Below are positions 25,101-33,771 of a stretch of 41,933 nt of DNA, one piece after another. Position 1 is the first letter of the stretch; the number at the start of each line of letters is the position of its first letter. The stretch lies in the NCBI GenBank assembly GCA_905250885.1, contig CAJNOQ010000753.1, forward strand, positions 1 to 41,933, read 5' to 3'. The DNA comes from Didymodactylos carnosus (lineage: Eukaryota > Rotifera > Eurotatoria > Philodinida > Philodinidae). The translations under genes were made by a program, and so were the position numbers. A model generated the notes under the pieces. The model made no database searches. It saw only the letters and a program-made list of their open reading frames with translations, and was not told the origin of the DNA.

Positions 25101-28100
25101 ATTTTCTGAGTCAGATTGATCAACTTTTGTTCTCATACGATCGCAGACACGATTAAACCAATTTGTACATTGTGTTTTAGATGAACTCCAATCACATGTT
25201 GCTAATAAACCACTACGTAATGTTTCCTAAAGAAGACAACATCGTTTAAATTTTTGTTACAATTACGATGAACTGAAGTCAAAACTGCACAATCGATTCG
25301 TCAATGTTTTCTCAGTCATATCAGTTCTACGTCAGATATCATGAATTAGGCTTGTATAATTGAATTTTTAACTTGTGAAAGTTAGCGTATCTTCTATAGA
25401 CCTTGATTTAACATCGAATGCGTATAAAAAAAATATGAAATATCATATAAAACTTACAATTTGTTTGAGATTATATGTTTTCTTTTTCTTGTATAATTTG
25501 ACACAACAATCACATTTATCATTACAATCTTTCAAATCTTCAACATTTGGTTTACATTCTTTATCATTATTCTCCTCATCGAATTCACACAATTCTGATC
25601 CTTCCAGTTGACCATTTCGATTCAATATTGATTTGAACAATGCCTCCATTTCACTCTTTTTCTCATCAAATGACACTAATTGTTTACACAATAACTGAAA
25701 TGATTCATCGCCTTTTGAACAAATTTCATCTTTTAAATAGTTTTCTAATTGTCTTTCTAAATGTTTTGATGTTAATGTTTTTGGACAATATTCTCGTTTT
25801 AGACACCATTCGTTTGGATTTATTTTTTCAATTTTCTCGTTAAGAGTTAACATTGAACGATCAATTACACTTTGACAATCTTTGTCCCATGGAGTATAAT
25901 CACATAACGATTTTAAATTGTCGGATATTTTGTCAACAGATGATAATAAAAATTTACGCTTGGATTCTAGTTGATCTTGACAATGGGGACATCGATCATG
26001 AATCATTTCGATTCCAAGCTATAAAAAAAATAAATAAATAGTTACACACAGAGAATAACTTTTAAGAGAAAATCTTACTTGGCCAGTTGGACAAAATCTT
26101 AATGTTTGACAAATTCTTTTTGAATCCTAAAATGAAAAAATTAATAAAAAATCACAATTTAAATGACTCAGTCTTCAAATAACTAACTGTTAGCAAAAAA
26201 AAGAATAGAAACACTAGTCATTCAATTTAATTATTTGACACTAGATTCAACGATAAACATTTTGAACAGTTTTTTTTGTTATTTTTATTTATTGTCAAGA
26301 AAAAGCAGTGGTATTCTAGTTAGTTAATATAATTAACGTTATCTGCTTTAGGTGTACCACTTTAAGTGACTTTTTCAAAGGCGTTCCCACTTATAAATGG
26401 CCTTCTCCCCTTGTCTGCAACTCAATAGTTTGAGATGTCATTCGCTTTTTTTCAAATCTTCAGTTTTAGTTAGTTATTAAAATGACACCATTGTACAAAT
26501 AATAGATGTGTCTGTGACAGGGATGCCATCTTTTTCGCTCCTTCCATTTTCCTTACTGGTCTTGATTGATTCATTTAGATATGATTTAATATTCATTTAG
26601 AAAACAATATTTAGATCGTTTGTTTTTTTTCTGTTGTCTCCCTTTTTTCGGTATTTTACCAAGAATGAACAGAAGATGTGGGAAACTTTTTACAGTATTC
26701 CCCTTACAAACGCGTTGGAAAACAGAAAAAATGCTTTCCGCTTTTCGAATATTCCTAAAGTGATAATCCTGATCTACGATAATTGGCATAGAAGATTTGG
26801 GATGGATTTGTTGCACTTGATGTTCAAAAATTTAGTTGAACATTTTCTTATCTAGTGTTAGGTTCAGTCTGTGTTGATACACATGCTGTTTTAAACCCTC
26901 TATGATCTCTTATTTGCTATAAAACATGAAAAATTTATGGCACGATATCGTATATTAACAATAAAAGAATTTGATAGACTTTTTTTTGCAATTTTAAAAA
27001 TTATTGTCTGTTTATCTAGTTTTTTAGCTGACGAATAGGATATGAATGAAATCGGTAATTGTCAATTTCATTGGTATCTTTCTCTCATGAATAAATATTA
27101 TTAAATAAAGCACAAAAATTAAAAATCTACTTAAAAAAACTGTGTACACCTCATATGAATTGTTCGCCCAAGCTGCATGTTTTCAGTGTTTTTCCCATAC
27201 TATTTGTACTTATTTTGTAAAACGAAAATAACAACAATAACAGATTATTATCCAAAAAGATATTAGCACAATTTTAATAACTAAATATCAGCATTATTTT
27301 ACTTTTTTTTTCGTGAATAATATTTGTACGACTAACTCAACTATATTCATTATTTTATTTGATAATATAGAAACTTTCAACTCAGACTAGAGTTATCAGC
27401 AGCTACACTTAGCTGATAGTATAGTTGAGTTAGTCGTACAAATATTATTCACGTTTATCAACGTTTTCTCAACAAACAATATTAGTACTTTTTTTGTAAT
27501 CTTAGAACGATAGTGACATAAATTCATTTGAATTTTTTAAAATTATTCTTTAAAACATAAACATACCAAACTTGAAATATATGAATCCATTCTAGTTGAA
27601 AAATTGTCGACCATTTGACTACACTAAAACAGCAAAAAATAAATTATACAAAAAAATATTCTCATATGTTTATTTAATCAAAAACTATGCTAAATGTTCT
27701 CGCTAAATTATCCACTATTAAAGATAAGTAAATAAGTAGAGAAGGATCTGTTGATTTATTAGCAGATTATTTACAAAAAAGCTTCTAATCAAACTTTAAA
27801 CATTGATTTTATCTTCTTACTTGTTCGGATACTGGTAAATGTCCACAGAATGTTTTCATACTTGATACCATTGATTGCTAGAAATAAAGCGAGAATTAAA
27901 AACAGAAAAAAGTATATATTATCATTGAAACCTTACAATAAATGATGTTGCTTTACTTTCATAAGATTCAACTTTATCCACACAACATTCACATTTATCT
28001 TTGCACTAGAATAATGAAGTACTGCCGGATAAAGTACAACTGTAATTCTTATTAAATAATTTTATTTACTGCTAAAATTGTTTGATCATTTGGACATATT

Positions 28101-28584
28101 CCAATTATTTGACACACTTTATGTGGATCAATATCACCGGCAAGTAATTCGAGTATTTTTGGTCCTTCTGCATTAATTAATCGTTCACACTAAATAAAAT
28201 AGATTATGAAAAAATAAATAATAGTAGTTCACTCTGGTATACTATACATACTAATTTATCAAGTGATGGTAACTTTTTACAAATATCAGTTTTGATATAG
28301 TCAAGAATTTGTTCCTAAAAAGAAAGAAATACTTCATTATAGAATGATACATAATAACGCAAAGAATTTTAGCTCTATTTGTTTTTTTAGACATCAGTCA
28401 ATAATCTTGTATGTTTTTTTATTTTATCCAATATTGCCAATAGCAAGCAGGTAACATTCTTCGTAATATTTCATCAAAAAAAAATTAATTTAATTATATT
28501 CTTTAAGATCTTATTCAACAACTATAGAATGACAGTTGAAACACGTCTTTTTAGAGATAATGGTAGAAGAGCAATATAGTCATT

Positions 28585-28618
<34 letters not shown>

Positions 28619-31600
28619 ACACTCAATTTTTATAGTAGCTTTCTTTTACTACCTCTGTAGCATTACTTTGCAATGCTTTCTTAATCAAATCAAATGCTAG
28701 TCTACACAGTGTACAGTTAACAGAATCCATCTAGACATATGAATGTATCAGTTATTTAGCTCTAGACAAATGACAGTAATATTGCTTACATTAACGACGT
28801 CATGTTTGAATAGAAGATCAGGTTTATATAAAAGAGCCGTTGTTTTATCACACATTTTCAATTCAACACAAATTGATTGAGGATCCTAAGAAGAAGAGAA
28901 AAAATCAAGACAATTACAAACATTTTAATCAATCGATGAGCCACCTATGAAACATACCAATGATTGAATGTATTTTAGTAAATCATTAACAGATGCATCA
29001 ACTTGTTTCTCACACTAAATATGAGAAATAAAAAATGTATCAGAGAAACGTTTCATACTCATGTAAAACATACTTCGTCTTTTTGAGGTAATTGTCCACA
29101 TAAATGTTTCATAAATTCTGATGCTTTTGTCTAAATAAAACGATTGAATGAGAACAAAACAAAATAAATATAGTGTCATGAGCAGTAAAGACATAAATCT
29201 CAATAAAATACAGATTAGTCAATCGATCAAACAAAAAACCAAGAAATACAAAATATCAACATGTTTCGTTTTCACAATAATACTTACAATTAATCTCTCA
29301 GAAATATGTTTACGTCGTGTAAAATCGTCAATACATCGTTTACATTTGTTTTTATCCTAAAAATTAAACGCACAGATAGACTAATACAAAGTTCACTCAA
29401 AATCACTTGTATACTTACATCATGAACAGCCAAATTATCCAAAAATGTCATTAGTTTTGGACATAAACCGAGAACTTGACAAACAACATTAGGATCCTAT
29501 GAAGAAAGAAAACAAAAAACATTTTTTTCTAATGAAAATTATCGATTAAACAATGAATTATACGCACCACATCATTGATCAAAAGTTGAATAATATTCTT
29601 GCCTTCTTTGTCAATTAAAGCATCACACTAGAAATACAAAATCACATCTTTGGAAAAGTGAAATAAAAAAGTGCTTATACACTTCTTACAACATCTTTAA
29701 ATACACCAAGTTTTTTACATATGTCATTTTTCAAAAAATCGATTATTTCCTCCTAAAACAAAACAAACAATATACACATATAATTCACATATACGAGCAG
29801 TCTCAAAAACAAACAGCAAATGTAAAATTTGTACACAATAGTTGAAGACAATATTTCTCAGTTTTATAATAAAAAGCAGCTTATCACACAAAAACATGAT
29901 AACTAAATTAAATTTATTAAACAACGAACAATAAATTCTGTTTAATTTTTAATATAAAAAAATCTTTTCAAAAAGAATAATAAGCAATTTATTTTGTTTT
30001 TTCGACTATTAATCATTATATCACAACTCTTCTATCTCTGAAATCTACTAGCACTTTGTTCAGCAAGAGCAGTATCTTTTTCCTTTCTACCTCCGTCGTA
30101 TTTGTATCTATGTAATTTTTTAATGCCGTCATAGCAAACAAACATAGTGTACAATTTATTGATGCTCTTTCGGAGTCTGAAAACTAATAGAGACTCACAG
30201 TTATCTTAATTAGAATAGAAACTTTATCAAGTTAAAAAGTGTAAAAAAATACAGATATATTTGAATAACTGAAAATCTTTTAGAAGACATAATCTAATAA
30301 AAGTAAATATCTTTCATTTAAAAAAAAATATATTTTAAGGATTATCAAAATAATGTTTTTTTTTATGATTAGTTTACCTTTTGTAATGGACTGGACGGTA
30401 AACTTATTTCTGTCAGACATACTTTGAAATGTGTACATAATAACATTGGATGCTATTAGATAAATAAGAAAATTTTTAATTAGTTAACTAATCAGTAAGA
30501 GATATCGTCAATTTTAAACACAAACATGAAGAAGTTAAAAGATTTTTAGTGAAACTTACCGTTCCAGATGTCAGACTGTTAAGCATTTCTCGTCCTTTTT
30601 CTTGTAATAAATTTTGACACGCCTTTTTATCTAAACTTTGTAAACGGGAACACATTTCTTGTTCGATATAACGAATAACATTGTCCTGAAAACAAACATG
30701 AAACATAATGCATGAAGAGAATATTAATTTTGATAAAACTTACTTCGCTATGTTTTGTTTCTAACATACGTTTGGCTATTGACGTCACTACTGTACATAA
30801 TTCACATTCAACATCCGATGTTACCTAGGAAAAAATGAAAAGGTATCGACTAAAGTTAGAAAATCTTTTTCATCTCTGACATCGCTCTAATGTATTCATA
30901 GCAAAAAACCTCACAATCACTATCTAACAAGAAATCAGTATATACGAGGAAGCAAAAGCTTACCTGTCCTATTTGTTGCTCTTTCTCAGATGACGAATAA
31001 ACAAGGCCACAAATTTTAGATAATTCCTATAATAGAACAACAATCTTAAGTGTAATTACAAACAAAAAAATAATAAAGTGTACTTACGACACGATTCATA
31101 ACATGACGATAAATTTCGGATTGATAAGTATCCACTAATTTTACACACTAAAACAGATAAAACAAAATTATTAGGAAAAGCATACAAACAACAATTTCTA
31201 TATTGGACACAATTTGTATTTTAAATATTAACTTTAACTAACTATTGCTATTCTATTTCAATGATTTATAAAAAGTTATATTTATGAATTACTTTTTGTA
31301 CGAGTTCAATATTTTGTAATTTTTTACAATCATCTCTATTTAACATTTGAATTTCCTTTTGCTGTTTTCCTTCATTGAACAAATCTGCTGTGGCTCGTAC
31401 AAGAACTGGACATAACATTTTTGTTTCTTCATCCAGAGATGATTTAATTTCTTGTATAGAATCTTCATCATTAACAATAACTGCAACTTTTAGTTGTTCT
31501 TTGATTTCTGTACGTGTTACTATTGTACTATCTTTACACATATGAACTAAATGACAGATAACACCGGGATCCTAATTAAAGAAATAAAAATATCGAATAT

Positions 31601-32164
31601 CCGTTAGAGAATGGAGGAGAAAATACTCACCATATTTGTCCTTAATAATACTAATAATTGTTCAGAGTAATCTGTTAACATTTTAACACACTAAAATATA
31701 CACAGAAAAAAAGTATATGAGGTTTTCAATTGATTTAAAAATCATTCTATTGATTGTGCTGCGTATAATAATATTTAAAAAATGTTAATTGTCTCTTGTC
31801 TTACTTGATCAATTAGTTCTTTTGTGGGTAACATTGAACAAGCACCGGCTAAATATTTATCCACAGTAATCTATATTAAATAATAATTTAATGATCAATT
31901 TGTTATTACAGATGTGTTTCATGCACTTACTTCTGTTTCATTAGTTTCAAGTATACGTCTTAATTTTGTTAGTGCAAATTCACAATATTGACAAATATTA
32001 TCTTTTTCATTCACTAATTGGTTCGGCCATACTTTAGTTGAACAATGTTTCACACTTTGACATTCATGAGCATTTTGTAACGATGAACACCAGTATGATG
32101 GACCCCATGTACAACGTTTACCACCAACTAAAACTAAAAGTACAAAGATCAAGTTATTTATCAT
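19105..32164 (-). CDS. Giant polysaposin precursor (SapA - 17 SapB plus 4 half domains - SapA), gene C, 36 exons
   Basis: Secreted or lysosomal prosaposin-type precursor of 1,990 aa; such precursors are cleaved into small lipid-binding saposins. Exons, 5' to 3': 32164-31931, 31870-31805, 31690-31631, 31571-31293, 31147-31088, 31026-30964, 30824-30744, 30685-30560, 30452-30378, 30183-30091, 29752-29690, 29627-29568, 29496-29419, 29356-29288, 29130-29074, 29014-28958, 28885-28790, 28730-28653, 28314-28252, 28189-28070, 28005-27937, 27877-27821, 27623-27567, 26126-26079, 26018-25458, 25226-25002, 24949-24652, 24548-24301, 22664-22326, 22262-21980, 21901-21470, 21400-20981, 20529-20149, 20063-19691, 19581-19335, 19161-19105. 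All phases join. A signal peptide (MINNLIFVLLVLVGG) precedes an N-terminal SapA (CTWGPSYWC...HC). Sixteen SapB domains keep all six cysteines; the second keeps four. A complete SapA (CIFGINYWC...EICEHQIW) ends the protein. Vertebrate prosaposin has the same SapA brackets but only four SapB. Alternatives are several shorter genes or isoforms, but I found no internal start with a signal peptide. Confidence 0.85.
19335..21400 (-). repeat. C-terminal block of four canonical SapB domains (14-17) in gene C
   Basis: Exons 32-35 encode four tandem SapB domains, beginning TCIMC, SCGIC, QCIIC and TCTIC. Each has the six-cysteine pattern with a D-P/A-x-x-V-C type final helix, and domains 16 and 17 carry the N-K-S/T-E glycosylation sequon between helices 1 and 2. 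Exons here are long (247-420 nt) and their introns are phase 1 or 2, unlike the short phase-0 exons of the 5' part. They resemble gene A domains 2-4 closely, including the shared C-x-M-C-E-F-V start of domain 14 and gene A domain 2. Confidence 0.85.
22925..24230 (+). CDS. KCMF1-like ZZ zinc-finger E3 ubiquitin ligase, 2 exons, nested in polysaposin intron 28
   Basis: Probable ubiquitin ligase of the KCMF1 family (297 aa), which acts in protein quality control in the cytosol and on lysosomes. Exons are 22,925-23,414 and 23,827-24,230, with a phase-1 GT-AG intron. Residues 11-60 form a ZZ finger (CDSC, CLVC, DLCGHC, then two His). Residues 86-140 hold the paired Di19-type fingers (CPYC...H...H, CPVC...H...H) typical of KCMF1. 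A basic linker and a unique C-terminal part follow; vertebrate members are longer. I chose the ATG at 22,925 because the upstream in-frame ATG (22,862) would add a hydrophobic leader unlike this family, and the ZZ domain normally lies near the N terminus. The whole gene sits inside intron 28 of gene C, in the opposite direction: 260 bp from one saposin exon and 70 bp from the other, so its 3' untranslated region may overlap saposin exon 28 in antisense. Confidence 0.85.
23423..23459. repeat. Short hairpin at the start of the KCMF1-like intron
   Basis: Perfect 13-bp inverted repeat AAATTGTATCAAT / ATTGATACAATTT with an 11-base spacer, starting 8 bases after the splice donor and immediately preceding the MITE. 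It could affect intron folding, or be part of an older insertion. Confidence 0.6.
23461..23704. mobile_element. MITE with ~70-bp terminal inverted repeats in the KCMF1-like intron
   Basis: A 244-bp element. The left arm (23,461-23,530) and right arm (23,636-23,704) are near-perfect reverse complements, starting AATTTAATTTAATTTTATAA and running through GACTCAAACAGAACTCATTT. It makes up over half of the 412-bp intron. A partial second copy lies at 1,429-1,540. The ends are AT-rich, so a target duplication cannot be separated from the repeat. There is no coding capacity. Confidence 0.85.
26127..27566 (-). other. Long intron 23 of the polysaposin gene
   Basis: At 1,440 bp this is one of two long introns in gene C. 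Apart from the perfect-ended MITE at 27,312-27,453 it holds no recognisable gene. Two antiparallel 73-76 codon frames near 26,586-26,855 overlap each other and match nothing I know. Splicing across it is supported by domain continuity: exon 23 ends helix 4 of SapB 7 and exon 24 supplies its final two cysteines. Confidence 0.7.
27312..27453. mobile_element. MITE with perfect 33-bp inverted repeats in polysaposin intron 23
   Basis: A 142-bp element. The outer 33 bp on each side (starting CGTGAATAATATTTGTACGA) are exact reverse complements, so insertion was recent or the sequence is constrained. A second small palindrome (TATCAGC...GCTGATA) lies inside. Flanks are T-rich, and TTT on both sides could be a short target duplication. 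Confidence 0.85.
28589..28616. repeat. (CA)14 microsatellite
   Basis: Uninterrupted dinucleotide repeat in intron 18 of the polysaposin gene, likely length-polymorphic. Confidence 0.95.
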
Positions 32165-32228
32165 TTTTTTAACTTGAGGTAAAGTAAATAGTACGGCTTT
32201 TCTCTCCCTCTCTCCCTCTCATATTTTC
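32165..32228 (-). promoter_or_regulatory. 64-bp gap between saposin genes B and C, with splice acceptor
   Basis: Gene B stops at 32,229 and gene C starts at 32,164 on the same strand. The gap has no AATAAA or ATTAAA in the sense direction. It contains a purine-rich run and then TTTACTTTACCTCAAG, whose AG (32,174-32,173) is a plausible acceptor 8 bases before the gene C ATG. The acceptor could serve spliced-leader trans-splicing, known from rotifers, or cis-splicing from a GTAAAA donor at 32,266. The cis-splice would join B and C in frame. Confidence 0.5.
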
Positions 32229-33126
32229 TCAAAAAGTTTGACTACTCAACAGACATAAGATTTTACTTTGTTTTTGTGTTATTGATTCGGGTAGCTCTGG
32301 TTTTTGTTCTTGAACATCACATGCTTTCATAAGACGGCATAATGTATGAAAACGCTGATAACAGAGAAATAGAGAAGACGATGAATTAGTAGACTAATGT
32401 TAAAAAAACTATACTTACGTGATTTTTGAGTAATACTAATACAGATGGTAAATAAGTTGTCATGACAGTTGTACACTAAAATAAAAGAAACAATTGAATA
32501 ATAAGACCTATAAAAAAAAATAAATGTTCTTACTTGTGCTGAAATAGTTGCATATGGGAATAGTTGACAACCATTCAATAAGGTGGATTTAACTAATGCC
32601 TAAAATAAACAGTAACATTTGGAAAACGCAATTAATGCAATTCATGTCATTTTGATTTCTTTATATTTGTTTTCTTTTGTTTTTTATTCTTCCACAAAAG
32701 AAAGTAAGAAATATGAGCCACATTCTTCCTTTTTAAAACTATCAATACTACTCTTTCGATAAAAGATGTCAAGCTTCGTCCGTAATTACTGTTCCACTTA
32801 CATCATTATTTTCTATTAATCCAATAGCTTCAGAAGATTTTTCTAATATTTTTTTACACCAATCACATGTTGTTGATTCATCTTCACTTTCGTATTGTTG
32901 ATATTTCCATACGGTATCTGTACAATGACGTAATGCTCCGCATTCTGATGCTGTTACAAATGTTTTACACCAGTATTCTGGGCCATGAGCACATTCATGA
33001 GGATAACCAAACGTAAAACTCAAACATAAAACTAAAATAGAGGTAAATTTTGAGTTTGACGTAAGCAAAAGTTTTATATATACTTTACTTACGAAAAAGG
33101 AGGCCGACGCTAATGGCCTTCAACAT
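32229..33126 (-). CDS. Small saposin precursor, gene B (signal peptide - SapA - one SapB), 5 exons
   Basis: Predicted secreted precursor of 170 aa. Exons, 5' to 3': 33126-33093, 33031-32802, 32599-32534, 32475-32419, 32354-32229, all GT-AG with matching phases. Exon 1 is only 34 nt and encodes MLKAISVGLLF; the signal peptide continues LLCLSFTFG in exon 2. SapA follows (CAHGPEYWC...CGALRHC...VW). The single SapB has all six cysteines (CDWC, GC, QC, LCRLMKAC), and three phase-0 introns cut it at the positions used in gene C: after helix 1, just before cysteine 4 and before the final helix. It has no C-terminal SapA. The last exon ends in a 24-residue tail without a domain. If the GTAAAA donor at 32,266 is used instead, this gene becomes the 5' part of gene C. 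Confidence 0.8.
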
Positions 33127-33771
33127 TGTATATCAGTCTACCAAGATCCGTTTAGAATTAAAAAATGAGACGAAAATATAAACAGAACAATTAAAGAAAG
33201 TATGTAGATAGTCGAATGAGTGAGTTTGATAAGGATGATTAAATCTAAAACAAAAAAAGTGAGAAATAACACAGGTCATAAATGTTGCTGATTAGTAAAT
33301 ATAGATGTAACAAAACTAGTCTGTACTACGAATTTAATATTGTTCATTTTATTAGAAAAAAAATATCACATTTTACAACTTTAAAATTAAAAAAGTAGAA
33401 AACTATGATATCAATGTATTATTCATATATGATATGAACAGCTATGTACAGAAATATACAGATCACAGTTACTCGAAATATACAATAAATAAATGTAAAT
33501 TGAACTTTACTATAGTACGGAAGAAGAAGAAAAGTACGTTAAAAAAGAGATATCTGCTTAAAACTAAGAAAATAATCAAAATTTGATTTCTATCTATGTT
33601 TAAATGAGATTTTTCATGACCTTATCGTTCTGTAAAAAGTTTAGAAAAAAAACTAATATGATACGGTCTTTTCTGTCAGAAGATATTCTGTCATATGCGA
33701 ATGGTTCTTTTCTCTTTCGATGATTAAAAAAATCACCGAGCTGAAGAAACTTGAAAAAAGTGGACTACTTC
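33127..33771. other. Spacer between saposin genes A and B
   Basis: About 645 bp with no open gene. It should contain the 3' untranslated region of gene A (a minus-strand AATAAA lies at 33,348-33,353) and any promoter of gene B. No repeat stands out. Confidence 0.5.

Larger units (their letters stand above)
21470..28005 (-). repeat. Higher-order repeat of SapB, SapB and half domain in gene C
   Basis: Exons 21-31 encode a three-part unit repeated in order: domains 7, 8 and H1; 9, 10 and H2; 11, 12 and H3; then 13 and H4 without a middle member. Full domains here lack the glycosylation sequon, and several start with extra cysteines (CKDKCECC, CNDKCDCC, CSNDKCGCC). Each H segment keeps only the central pair, as in DEICSKGDESFQLLC, NEVCLRYGQLAPLC and DEICSKLGPFNSIC, matching the C3-C4 region of domain 6 (DICKKLPSLDKLC). 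The H segments are therefore best read as decayed SapB domains. Confidence 0.75.

Noticed and set aside
32769..33068. Gene B as a single-exon 99-codon protein
   Set aside because: The start would be TTG, and the frame reads through a GTAAGT donor at 32,801. The spliced model with the 34-nt signal exon matches gene A and completes the SapB domain.
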